From the NCBI GenBank assembly GCA_021405325.1, contig QWII01000009.1, positions 124,001 to 188,000 on the forward strand: 64,000 nucleotides of DNA, read 5' to 3'. Each line of letters starts with the position of its first letter. Position 1 is the first letter of the stretch. The notes below the pieces were generated by a model that ran no database searches, was not told the origin of the DNA, and was given only the letters and a program-made list of their open reading frames with translations. Both the position numbers and the translations under genes were made by a program. Shown here piece by piece: positions 45,088 through 53,193 of the stretch. The stretch is from Caldilinea sp. CFX5. Lineage in GTDB: Bacteria > Chloroflexota > Anaerolineae > Caldilineales > Caldilineaceae.

Positions 45088-45219
45088 AGAGACAGAAGAC
45101 AAGAGACACGAGACACGAGACACGCGATAGGGCTGTAGGGTAAGATTCAGGCATCGCTCCAGCCTTTTTTACAGTCCGCTCCCCAGTCTCTAGTCTCCTG
45201 TCTCCTGTCTCCTGTCTCT
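45088..45219 (+). repeat. Imperfect inverted repeat of GTCTC words between ABC genes
   Basis: The left arm (about 45088-45123: GAGACAC words) and the right arm (about 45186-45219: GTCTCCT words) are imperfect complements. Between them lie the short stem GGCT...AGCC and a T6 run (45165-45170). It could form a partial terminator or an mRNA-stabilising hairpin between the binding-protein and permease genes. Confidence 0.6.
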
Positions 45220-45235
45220 ACCAACGGAGAACGTC

Positions 45236-46075
45236 ATGAGCGCACTTTCGGAAATACAACGGCACGCAGCAATGGTGCAGCGCCAGGAACAGCGCAAGCG
45301 GCTGCGCTTTGATCTGGGCGTCTATGGCTCAACGGCACTGCTGTTGGCGTTGTTGCTCTGGCTCTTTAGTGGATTACAGGTGGAAGCGTTTGGTTTCCGC
45401 TTGAGTACGATTCAACTCGACTGGGCCTTTATCAGCGATTGGTGGCTCTTTATTGCCGGCGGCGTGGGGATGACGATTTTGCTGGCGGCGCTGTCGATCA
45501 CGCTGGCGTCGGTGCTGGCGCTCTTTGGCGCGTTGGGGCGACTTTCCAAATTTCCGCCAGCCTATGCCCTGGCGACCTTTTATATCTCGCTGATTCGCGG
45601 CACACCGTTGTTGCTGCAAATTGTCTTCTTTTTCCTGGCGCTGCCGCAGTTGGGCATTCTCCTATCGGGCTTCACGGCGGGTGTGTTGGCGCTGGGGTTG
45701 AACTATGGCGCCTACATGACCGAAATCTTCCGCGCCGGCATTGAAGCGGTGGGGCGAGGACAACGGGAAGCGGCGTTGGCACTGGGGATGAGCAACCGCC
45801 AGATTCTGCGGCTGATTGTCTTGCCACAAGCGTTGCGGATTGTCATTCCCCCGGTCGGCAATGATTTTATTGCCATGCTCAAGGACACAGCGCTCGTTTC
45901 CGTCACTGGCTTTGTCCATGAAACACTCTGGCGGGCGCAGAAGGTTGGGCGCGCCAACTTCAAAAGCCTGGAAGCGCTGCTGGTCGCGGCCATCTTCTAC
46001 TGGATCATCACCATCATCTTCTCCGCTATCCAAAGTCGCATCGAAGCTCGGCTAGCGGAAGGCGAGCGCCGCTGA
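45236..46075 (+). CDS. Amino-acid ABC transporter permease
   Basis: A 279-residue His/Glu/Gln/Arg/opine-type permease with about five membrane helices. The EAA loop reads RGQREAALALGMSNRQILRLIVLPQALRI in part, with the conserved Glu-Ala-Ala and Gly. The ATG follows AACGGAGA. The usual ATPase gene does not follow; the next gene is on the opposite strand. Confidence 0.92.
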   Translation: MSALSEIQRHAAMVQRQEQRKRLRFDLGVYGSTALLLALLLWLFSGLQVEAFGFRLSTIQLDWAFISDWWLFIAGGVGMTILLAALSITLASVLALFGALGRLSKFPPAYALATFYISLIRGTPLLLQIVFFFLALPQLGILLSGFTAGVLALGLNYGAYMTEIFRAGIEAVGRGQREAALALGMSNRQILRLIVLPQALRIVIPPVGNDFIAMLKDTALVSVTGFVHETLWRAQKVGRANFKSLEALLVAAIFYWIITIIFSAIQSRIEARLAEGERR

Positions 46076-46081
46076 ACATAG

Positions 46082-46109
46082 TAACCGCAAAGGCGCAGAG
46101 GACGCAAAG
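46082..46109 (+). repeat. Single-arm repeat word (AACCGCAAAGGCGCAGAGG)
   Basis: Low-complexity word of the type AACCGCAAAGGCGCAGAGGA, which I recall from intergenic regions of several distant phyla. No partner arm nearby. Function unknown. Confidence 0.4.
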
Positions 46110-46127
46110 GGAATCGTTCGGGGTGAC

Positions 46128-46164
46128 CTACACCTGACAGGTTTTGGAAACCTGTCAGGTGTAG
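46128..46164. repeat. 17-bp palindromic hairpin (CTACACCTGACAGGTTT)
   Basis: Arms 46128-46144 and 46148-46164 are exact reverse complements with a 3-nt loop. It carries the same ACACCTGACAGGTT core as the copy at 41875-41907. It lies between the convergent permease and hydrolase genes, so it may terminate both. Confidence 0.8.
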
Positions 46165-46190
46165 GTGTGGCAACTGTCAACAAAACCTAG

Positions 46191-46994
46191 TTACAACCGC
46201 GGTTGCGGACCTTCGGCGCCAAGTTGGCGTGGCGGGACGGACGGTTGGTCAGTTAAGAATTCCAGAACGACACGATTGAATTCGGCGGGTTTTTCCCACA
46301 TCGGCACATGGACGGCGCCCCGGATCACAACAAAGCGGCTATCGACCAATTGCTGATGGAGGCGCTGACCGAGTGACAAGGGGACAATGGTGTCATGTTC
46401 GCCCCAGATGATGAGCGTCGGCGTCTGGATCTGGTCGAGCTTGTGTTCCAAGTTGGTCTTCATCAACTCGCGCCCGGTGAGCAACACTGGCAGCACGCCA
46501 GTGTGGAGCGTATCATAGAGCAAGACCGAAAACAAACTAGGGGAAATCCGTTGGAAGGCGCGCATCAGCCCCCACGATTGCTTGATGTACCCACGGCCAA
46601 AGGGCAAAATCGCCGCGTTGACTAATACCAACCGCGCCACCCGCGCCGGATATTCAGCGGCAAATTCGGCCACAATGCGCCCCCCCATTGAGTGACCGAT
46701 CAGGTTGGCCTGTTCCAACTTCACCGCATCCATCCAGCGGGCCAGATAGTGGGCAGCCTGACGGAGGACAAAGCGAGGACGCAAGCGCCGGTCACCAAAC
46801 TCGCTTAAATCGACAGCGTAAACCCGAAAGTGGGCCGCCAATGCTGCCATGTTACGCCGCCACCAGCGGGTGGAACTGGCCAGCCCATGTACCAACACCA
46901 GGGGCGGGCCGAAGCCGGCGGTTCTGTAATGCACCCATGAATTCTCAACCCGAATGTGACGCCGTTCAATCTGCGGCTCTTTCCCGTTCTTCAT
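46191..46994 (-). CDS. Alpha/beta-hydrolase
   Basis: A 267-residue single-domain hydrolase. The oxyanion region is LVLVHGLASS, the nucleophile elbow is IGHSMGG, the acid is likely in GEHDTIVP, and the base His is in GAVHVPMWE. Substrate unknown. It follows a second alpha/beta-hydrolase on the same strand with a 12-base gap; they share a layout and probably arose by duplication. Confidence 0.88.
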   Translation of the reverse strand: MKNGKEPQIERRHIRVENSWVHYRTAGFGPPLVLVHGLASSTRWWRRNMAALAAHFRVYAVDLSEFGDRRLRPRFVLRQAAHYLARWMDAVKLEQANLIGHSMGGRIVAEFAAEYPARVARLVLVNAAILPFGRGYIKQSWGLMRAFQRISPSLFSVLLYDTLHTGVLPVLLTGRELMKTNLEHKLDQIQTPTLIIWGEHDTIVPLSLGQRLHQQLVDSRFVVIRGAVHVPMWEKPAEFNRVVLEFLTDQPSVPPRQLGAEGPQPRL

Positions 46995-47006
46995 ACGCGC
47001 GATTCG

Positions 47007-47843
47007 CTACCTAGACAAGCTGTCGTTGTACAAGCGGCCGGCCATTGCCACACCTTCCGGCAAAGCAGGCCGGCGCTTGACGGTTTCTTCAACAAAACGC
47101 TGCACCACCTGGGTCAACGCGCCAGGGGTGGTATAATTCACACAATGGGGGCCTTTGGGAATCACATATAACTGCCCCTTGGCGAGTTGGGTGGTGATCG
47201 CCTCCACCCACGCTTGGGGCGCCACCCAGTCGCGATCCCCGCGCACCACCAGCGTCGGCGCCTGGATGGCGGCAAGTTTCTCTTCTGTGTAATCCCAGAG
47301 CGCATACTGAAAAGTTTGCCAAGTGCGCCAGATGCCGGCCCGCCAGAAATCAATGAACAGATGATAAAAGAGCGACGGCTTCTCGTAGAGAAAATCGACC
47401 AGAAGCCGGCTTGCCTGTTGGATGACTGTACGAGCCGCCGGATCGACGGTGGGGCCGACCAAAACCAAGCCCGCCACCCGCTCAGGATAGCGCGCCGCCA
47501 GGTCGATGAGAATTTGTCCCCCCAACGAATTGCCGAGAAAGACAACCTGAGACAGGCACATGGCGTCCATCCAGGCGATCAGGGCGTCGCTCAACTCCTC
47601 GACGGTCAGCACCTGTGGGGGATTGGCGCTTTTGCCAAAGCCGGGCAGATCGGGCGCGTAGACCCGGTAGTGTAGCCCAAGGCGTTCCATCGTCGGCGTC
47701 ATATACCGGCTGGAAATCAGCAAACCATGAATCAGCACAAAGGTGGGGTGCTCCGCCGCTGAACAACCAGGGGCAGCAGTGCGGACATAGACTCGACAAT
47801 TGTTGACTACCGTCCAGAAACTTGTTACTTTACTCACTATCAT
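47007..47843 (-). CDS. Alpha/beta-hydrolase
   Basis: A 278-residue hydrolase, paralogous in layout to the downstream one. FVLIHGLLISS is the oxyanion loop, the nucleophile elbow is LGNSLGG (Asn in place of the common His), the acid is in GDRDWVAP, and the base is likely in GPHCVNY. Likely co-transcribed with the neighbouring hydrolase. Substrate unknown. Confidence 0.86.
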   Translation of the reverse strand: MIVSKVTSFWTVVNNCRVYVRTAAPGCSAAEHPTFVLIHGLLISSRYMTPTMERLGLHYRVYAPDLPGFGKSANPPQVLTVEELSDALIAWMDAMCLSQVVFLGNSLGGQILIDLAARYPERVAGLVLVGPTVDPAARTVIQQASRLLVDFLYEKPSLFYHLFIDFWRAGIWRTWQTFQYALWDYTEEKLAAIQAPTLVVRGDRDWVAPQAWVEAITTQLAKGQLYVIPKGPHCVNYTTPGALTQVVQRFVEETVKRRPALPEGVAMAGRLYNDSLSR

Positions 47844-47992
47844 TGTACCTTATACTGACCGGGTTGATCAATCTGTCTTTTATACGGCAACCTTAGCCAA
47901 CAACCGTTTGTCTGTCTATAGAGCAAGATAGGCGCTGATGGTACAAGGTTGGTATGTGTGCAGCAGCAGCAGAAGGAGAAAAGGCGAAAGCG

Positions 47993-48811
47993 ATGTCAAC
48001 GCCTACTTTGCAACAACTCACCACCACCGAACTGGCGGAAGCGGCTGACGAAAACTTTGTCGTTCATGCCAGTTGGGCGCACCGTCACATCATTGAGGCA
48101 GCCATCATCGACGACGGGCGTCTGCTTGTGGCCGATTCAGGGTTGCCGTGTGACACCTTTAATGTCATCTGCCGAGCACGCTTGACCTCGGAAGAAGCGC
48201 CGGCGCGCATTGCCGCCACCCTTGCCCACTTTGGTCAAGTCAAGCGCCCTTTTTCCTGGTGGGTGGGGCCGGTCGACCAGCCGGCGAACCTGGGGGCATT
48301 ACTGGTTGCCGCTGGACTAGCAGAGGCCGAAACCGAGTTGGCGATGGCGGTCGATTTAGCCCAGTTGCAAGTCGCCAACCTGGCGCCGGCTGGGCTAGTG
48401 ATTCGTCGCGCCCAGACCCCAACCGAACTTGCCGACTTTGCCCAGGTCATGGCCGCCAACTGGAATCCCCCCGACCCGGAGGTGTTGCGTCATTACCAAC
48501 GGGCCGCCGCGCCGCTCTTGTCTGTAACGTCGCCACTGTGGTTTTATGTTGGTTACTTGGATGGCAAGGCGGTAGCTGCGGCGGAGTTGACTGTGGGTGG
48601 CGGCGTAGTGGGGCTGTATAGCATCTGCACGCTGGTCGACTACCGTCGCCGCGGCTTTGGCATGGCGCTGACGTTGCGTCTGCTGTTGGATGCACGGGCG
48701 GCAGGGTATGGCGTGGGCGTGTTGCAGGCGGGGGCCGAGGGTGTGCGAATCTATGAGCGGATTGGATTTCAGACGTTTGGAGGGATTACGGAATATAAGC
48801 CAGCTTCATAG
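47993..48811 (+). CDS. GNAT-family N-acetyltransferase
   Basis: A 272-residue protein with a C-terminal GNAT domain: VGLYSICTLVDYRRRGFGMAL contains the acetyl-CoA-binding RRGFG (Q/RxxGxG/A) motif, and RIYERIGFQTFG is the usual C-terminal motif. The N-terminal half resembles a degenerate GNAT-like domain. Substrate unknown. The ATG at 47993 is used; the frame is open 13 codons further upstream, where an AAGGAG stretch lies. Confidence 0.85.
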   Translation: MSTPTLQQLTTTELAEAADENFVVHASWAHRHIIEAAIIDDGRLLVADSGLPCDTFNVICRARLTSEEAPARIAATLAHFGQVKRPFSWWVGPVDQPANLGALLVAAGLAEAETELAMAVDLAQLQVANLAPAGLVIRRAQTPTELADFAQVMAANWNPPDPEVLRHYQRAAAPLLSVTSPLWFYVGYLDGKAVAAAELTVGGGVVGLYSICTLVDYRRRGFGMALTLRLLLDARAAGYGVGVLQAGAEGVRIYERIGFQTFGGITEYKPAS

Positions 48812-48960
48812 TACGTGAGAAAAGGGCGATCAAACGAATTATAACTGGCGTTTCGTTACTTTTCAGGGTAAGATTGTCAAATACTTACTAAATTGTAATC
48901 TAATTTTGATTTTCTAATTCTGAAACACCACTTGACAAACCCAAACGCTTAGGTTATACT

Positions 48961-49203
48961 ATGCCCACCATTTATCGACAAAATGGCTTTGAAGTGATGA
49001 TCTATACAAACGATCATCGCCCTGCTCATGTCCATATCTTCAAAGCCGATGGCGAAGTTATCATCTATTTAGGCAGTGACATAGCACCACCCAAAGTGCG
49101 AACCAATATCGGCATGGGTCATGGTGACGAACGACGTGCGCTCATCATTGTTGCAGAGAACAATGACGCGTTCTGGGAGGAATGGAGACGTATTCATGGC
49201 TAA
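48961..49203 (+). CDS. DUF4160 protein
   Basis: An 80-residue protein matching the DUF4160 family: PTIYRQNGFEVMIYTNDHRP, AHVHIFKADGEVII and the C-terminal ...FWEEWRRIHG. DUF4160 genes usually sit next to DUF2442 genes, as here, and the pair has been proposed as a toxin-antitoxin-like module. It overlaps the next gene by 8 nt. Confidence 0.85.
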   Translation: MPTIYRQNGFEVMIYTNDHRPAHVHIFKADGEVIIYLGSDIAPPKVRTNIGMGHGDERRALIIVAENNDAFWEEWRRIHG

Positions 49204-49657
49204 AGTAAAAATCGGCCCGTGGGAAATCGAAGAAGCTGAGCTTGACCGGCAGCATCTGGAAGCCCAGCAACGTGGTCGGGAACAATTGCAAACCGAACCC
49301 CAAGCACAATCGATCACCTATGATCAGCAAAAAGGGCATTTTGTGATCGAGTTAAAAAGTGGCGTCACTGTGTTGTTGCCCGCCCATTTACTGCAAGGGC
49401 TAGAGCATGCGACACCGGCCGCCCTGGCCGACGTGCAATTGGGGCCACGCGGCGCATCCCTCCACTGGGAGAGCCTTGATGTTAGCTTCAGCCTAGCGGG
49501 TCTGCTGGCCGGCGTCTTTGGGACACGCGCCTGGATGCAAGAGATGGGACGCCGTGGCGGTAGCGCCACCTCCACGGCCAAAGCCGCGGCGGCCCGCTTG
49601 AATGGTAAAAAAGGGGGACGACCGGCCAAAGCAGCCCAGCATGCACACGTGCATTGA
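49196..49657 (+). CDS. DUF2442 protein
   Basis: A 153-residue protein. The central part (ITYDQQKGHFVIELKSGVTV, LPAHLLQGLEHATPAALADV) matches DUF2442. The C-terminus has GGSATSTAKAAAARLNGKKG and a basic tail that could bind DNA. The ATG at 49196 lies inside the last codons of the DUF4160 gene, so the two are coupled. Confidence 0.82.
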   Translation: MAKVKIGPWEIEEAELDRQHLEAQQRGREQLQTEPQAQSITYDQQKGHFVIELKSGVTVLLPAHLLQGLEHATPAALADVQLGPRGASLHWESLDVSFSLAGLLAGVFGTRAWMQEMGRRGGSATSTAKAAAARLNGKKGGRPAKAAQHAHVH

Positions 49658-49800
49658 CCGCAACCGATCGGTTACGCCCCTTCCATCACCTCGTATTCCC
49701 CAAGTATCGGCGCTTTGCCGACTTCTAGCGTAGCAGACGCTCTACACCCTCGTTTCCTAACCCATCGATAGACCTGAGTCAGCCCTGTAAACTCGTAAAT

Positions 49801-49843
49801 CAATCACCATAAGCAGATTCTAAGAATCTGCTTATGGTGATTG
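49801..49843. repeat. Near-perfect 43-bp palindrome
   Basis: Arms 49801-49820 and 49824-49843 (CAATCACCATAAGCAGATTC and its complement) are exact, with a 3-nt centre. It could be a bidirectional terminator for the DUF2442 gene or a cruciform-forming site. Confidence 0.75.
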
Positions 49844-49882
49844 CTATGCGTTATGTTTGCCCATGATTATGTACCAACAGCC

Positions 49883-49949
49883 TGTCATATCTGTCAAAAA
49901 AGGCAAAGCGGCTGTCAACGCATTTGGCAAAGAATGGCAACATTGGCAA
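49883..49949. promoter_or_regulatory. Array A: TGTCAA/TGGCAA half-sites upstream of the AraC gene
   Basis: Direct-repeat half-sites start at 49883 (TGTCAT), 49892 and 49913 (TGTCAA), and 49925, 49935 and 49944 (TGGCAA). TATGGT at 49962 lies 21 nt after the box ending at 49940. The relative positions equal those of array B, so the same protein probably binds both. Confidence 0.75.
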
Positions 49950-50135
49950 ATGAAAAGCTGGTATGGTAACGGGGCGTCACCATTGCTGCGTCGCATATTC
50001 AGGGCGGCAATGATGACGCGATAAGATCCCAGGGTTTGCCACCAATTGCAAATGAAAAAAGGGAAAATAAGCATCATTATGTAGACAATCGTGGTCGCAC
50101 GTGTACCAAATACACAGAACCCCCAGGGGTATTTT

Positions 50136-51095
50136 ATGTACGCACAATCTAGGGAAGCGCTGCCGTCGTTGAGTGACGGCAGGTCGCGCACCCAGCCATC
50201 GCTACAACTGTTACTTTCCAGTGCGCAGGCCGGTTGGCCCAACCTGCTTGTCCATCACTACCGTTTCGCCGCCGCGCAGACCCCACTCTATCTGCCGGCG
50301 CGGGCCGAAGATATGATCCTGTTGCCCCTCCACGATACCGGCAAATTGAGCGGCAAGGTCGGCTCGCCCTTCGCCTGGCCGCGCGTTCACCCCGGCCAGC
50401 TTTTTCTCATCCCCCAGCAACTCCCCAGCGAGTGGTATTGGACAGCGCCTTGGGAGGCCCTGGCCCTCTACCTGGCGCCGACATGGCTGTTGACCGTGGC
50501 GGCTGAGGTGGGTGTTGACGCACAGTCCGTCAAGCTGATCCCCCGGAGTGGCGTGGTCGATGCTTTTCTCCATCAACTGGGGTTGGCCCTCCTGACCGAA
50601 TTAAAGAATGGCGGGATCGCCGGTCAGCGCTATGTGGCGACATTGACCCATACGCTGGCGCTTCATCTGTTACGGAACCATGCGCTCTTACAGCGGGCGC
50701 CGGCCACTTGCACGGCGGGCCTGGCTCCCCAAACCTTGCGGAAGGTTCTCGACTATATTGAAGACCATCTACCCCAATCATTGACCCAAGCTGAAGTTGC
50801 GGCCATTGCCCATGTCAGCCCCTTTCATTTTGCGCGCCTCTTCAAACAGGCGACGGGCCAGTCGTTGCACCAATACATTCTCAGCCGGCGGATCGCAGCC
50901 GCCCAACGCTTGTTGCTGGCGGGGCGGCTAACCCTGGCCGACATTGCCTTGCAGGTCGGCTTTACCGATCAAAGCCACCTGACGCGCCATTTCAAACGGC
51001 AGTGCGGCATGACGCCGAAGCTCTTTGCGCAAGAGCGCACAAATGTACAACGCGAGCGCACGATTGTCCTAGAAAGCGGGGACGGCAGCGGCTAA
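50136..51095 (+). CDS. AraC-family transcriptional regulator
   Basis: A 319-residue regulator. The C-terminal 100 residues form two helix-turn-helix units: LTQAEVAAIAHVSPFHFARLFKQ then LTLADIALQVGFTDQSHLTRHFKR, followed by GMTPKLF. The N-terminal cupin-like part should bind an effector. A TGTCAA/TGGCAA array lies 187-253 bases upstream. The ATG at 50136 is used (AGGGGT upstream); the frame is open to 50091. Confidence 0.88.
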   Translation: MYAQSREALPSLSDGRSRTQPSLQLLLSSAQAGWPNLLVHHYRFAAAQTPLYLPARAEDMILLPLHDTGKLSGKVGSPFAWPRVHPGQLFLIPQQLPSEWYWTAPWEALALYLAPTWLLTVAAEVGVDAQSVKLIPRSGVVDAFLHQLGLALLTELKNGGIAGQRYVATLTHTLALHLLRNHALLQRAPATCTAGLAPQTLRKVLDYIEDHLPQSLTQAEVAAIAHVSPFHFARLFKQATGQSLHQYILSRRIAAAQRLLLAGRLTLADIALQVGFTDQSHLTRHFKRQCGMTPKLFAQERTNVQRERTIVLESGDGSG

Positions 51096-51196
51096 ACTGG
51101 GGCTTGTTGACGCCTCGTAATCGCAAGGTGGGGAAGCGAGAACGAGCAACACCTATCCCCTAAAACAGTAGATAAGCAATCACAAGGAGCAATAAA

Positions 51197-51574
51197 ATGG
51201 CAAAACAAGTGACAGTCACAATTAATCGTATCACCGTACACAACAATGGTGAGGGCAGCGGTAAGGGCGAGTTGTACTGGACATTCGATATTGACGGCAA
51301 AAGCTTTGTTGAGCTATCGGCCAAGGAGGCGCGCAAGACGAATGATGGTGAGGTCATCAGCATTAACGAATCGCGTACCGTCAGTAAGGCCAACAACGAC
51401 CGCTTGGTGGTATCCGGCGCCGTGTACGAAAAGGACTGGCCAAGCAAGGACGAAACAGTCAAATTTACGGATGAATATTCAGCCAGCAACGGCTGGGGTA
51501 TTGGCATTCACGATGTGAAACGCACCAATGGCAAGCTCGACGTGACGATCCGTTATGAGATTGAGAACGGCTAA
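51197..51574 (+). CDS. Small beta-rich protein, paralog of 59737-60126
   Basis: A 125-residue protein of unknown family, with alternating hydrophobic and polar residues typical of beta strands and no signal peptide. The pattern TINRI, GKGELYWTFDIDG, VSGAVYEKDW and NGWGIG matches the paralog 8.5 kb downstream. AAGGAG precedes the ATG. It lies between the AraC regulator and the secreted esterase, likely in one operon with them. Confidence 0.7.
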   Translation: MAKQVTVTINRITVHNNGEGSGKGELYWTFDIDGKSFVELSAKEARKTNDGEVISINESRTVSKANNDRLVVSGAVYEKDWPSKDETVKFTDEYSASNGWGIGIHDVKRTNGKLDVTIRYEIENG

Positions 51575-51678
51575 CCGCGCTCTCCCTAAGCGGCCGCGTC
51601 TTTCTAGCCGCACCCGACCCACAACAAGTGAACGCTCGCTGTGGGCCGGGTGCTGTGAACTAAGAAGGAGGTTGTTTG

Positions 51679-53004
51679 ATGATAGAGTGCAAAAGTATGG
51701 GTAGGCAGGCGCGGGTTCCACTGCGCTTGCTACCTGTGACTATATGTATTGTTAGTCTATTCTATTGGGCTTGGTGGAACACGCCCAGCGTGCAAGCCCA
51801 GGCGCAAGCCCCCATCGTGCTGACACAGACTATGACCAATCCCGTCAATGGTGGGCGCGAGTTATCAGGGGTAATGACGTTCGTTGTCACTGACACCACC
51901 GGTCTCACCGAAACCCGTCAGTTCAAATATACAACCCCAGCCAACTTTGCGGCGCAAGGTGCGGCAAGCGTGAACCTCTGGTTGGTCTTCCACGGGGGTG
52001 GCGGGAATACCAATACCATGAACCGCTACTTTGATAGGATCCCAGCTTCAGCGCCGACGGTCCTTGTCTTTCCCGAGGCGCTGCCCATTGGCCCTGGCGG
52101 TTCGACCAAATGGCGCGGCATTGAGCGCCCCGGTGACGAAACGCAGGCCGATGCGTTTCGCGATATTTCCTTTGTTGAGCAATTGGTGGTCAATTTGCTC
52201 AATGCCAACCCGCAACTGCACCCGGGAAAAGTCTATGCGTCCGGCTTCTCCAGCGGGGCAAGTATGACCTGGATGTTGTTGTGCTACCGTTCGCAGCCGT
52301 TCCAAGGCTTTGCCATGTTTTCCCAGCAGTTGACCAAGGTCAAGCAGGAGGGCGGGTGCGGCAATGGACGGATACAAGATCCGCTTTCCGCCCAGTGGAC
52401 GATCATGACCGGTTACGAGCAATTAACCGGCCGGCGGCCTGATCGCTACGGCTATAACCCCGACCTGCCGCCCGCTCAACAGGCGAATCGAACCCAGGCT
52501 GCCTTTTATTCGCATGGGACATTGGATGACAATCTGGCCTATACAGGGATGGCCGGTTGCGCCACCGCAAACCCGCCCTGTGAAGCGAGTGAGGACCCGC
52601 TGTTGTCGCTTGATTTTGGCGGTGTCAACCAGAATCGCGATGACATCTCAACGAAGAATTGGTTACTCGCCCGCCATGACCTGCTGGAGACCAATCCGGT
52701 TGGGACGGTGTTGCCGGATCAGGAGCCGCTGACGAATCCGGACAACGTCACGACGACGCGCCGCACCTATAACACGCCGTTGGGGACAGCGGGCGTCACC
52801 AGCCGGCAAACGGTCAGGTGGCTTGAAATGGTCGGGGGTGTCCACGCACTCTCGACGCTGGATCACCAAGGGGATCTTTGCACCAATCTCACGCCGCCGC
52901 CGCGCCGCACAGACTGCAATCTGAACCCCAACGCCTCCAAGGACTATGAAACCGCCCTGGAAGCTAAACGGTTCTTTGAACGATATGCCGGCATGTTACA
53001 ATAG
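51679..53004 (+). CDS. Secreted esterase (PHB-depolymerase/feruloyl-esterase-like)
   Basis: A 441-residue exported alpha/beta-hydrolase of the LpqC/PHB-depolymerase-like type. A signal peptide ends near SVQAQAQA, NLWLVFHGGGGN is the oxyanion loop, YASGFSSGASMTW carries the nucleophile Ser, and a His in GGVHAL is the likely base. Several Cys pairs fit secretion. It may cleave ester-linked carbohydrate or polyester substrates. The ATG at 51679 has AAGGAGG at 7-nt spacing. Confidence 0.82.
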   Translation: MIECKSMGRQARVPLRLLPVTICIVSLFYWAWWNTPSVQAQAQAPIVLTQTMTNPVNGGRELSGVMTFVVTDTTGLTETRQFKYTTPANFAAQGAASVNLWLVFHGGGGNTNTMNRYFDRIPASAPTVLVFPEALPIGPGGSTKWRGIERPGDETQADAFRDISFVEQLVVNLLNANPQLHPGKVYASGFSSGASMTWMLLCYRSQPFQGFAMFSQQLTKVKQEGGCGNGRIQDPLSAQWTIMTGYEQLTGRRPDRYGYNPDLPPAQQANRTQAAFYSHGTLDDNLAYTGMAGCATANPPCEASEDPLLSLDFGGVNQNRDDISTKNWLLARHDLLETNPVGTVLPDQEPLTNPDNVTTTRRTYNTPLGTAGVTSRQTVRWLEMVGGVHALSTLDHQGDLCTNLTPPPRRTDCNLNPNASKDYETALEAKRFFERYAGMLQ

Positions 53005-53063
53005 GATGATGGCAGACAGGCCAAGAGCAAGGTCAGGGGCAACGCTTGATGAGCAGCAGGTAA

Positions 53064-53100
53064 TAAAACACGCAGTTACGTTCTGCAACTGCGTGTTTTA
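53064..53100. terminator. 14-bp hairpin after the esterase gene
   Basis: Arms 53064-53077 and 53087-53100 (TAAAACACGCAGTT) are exact complements with a 9-nt loop, flanked by A and T runs on both sides; a likely intrinsic terminator in either direction. Confidence 0.7.
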
Positions 53101-53193
53101 TCATGATGATTTATAGTGCAGCTTGCAAACAAGGCGGTGAAGCTATGGCCGAATTTATGACCTTTCGACTGGCGTAGCAGAAAGGCAACCACC

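Larger units (their letters stand above)
49658..50135. other. 478-bp intergenic region holding a palindrome and a half-site array
   Basis: No gene is evident. It holds the near-palindrome at 49801-49843, the TGTCAA/TGGCAA array at 49883-49949 and a -10-like TATGGT at 49962. The frames open here on either strand lack ribosome-binding sites and family features. Confidence 0.6.

Noticed and set aside
49844..50242. Minus-strand 132-codon frame upstream of the AraC gene
   Set aside because: Lies over the array and promoter, has biased composition (many Cys, Trp and Ile) and no ribosome-binding site.
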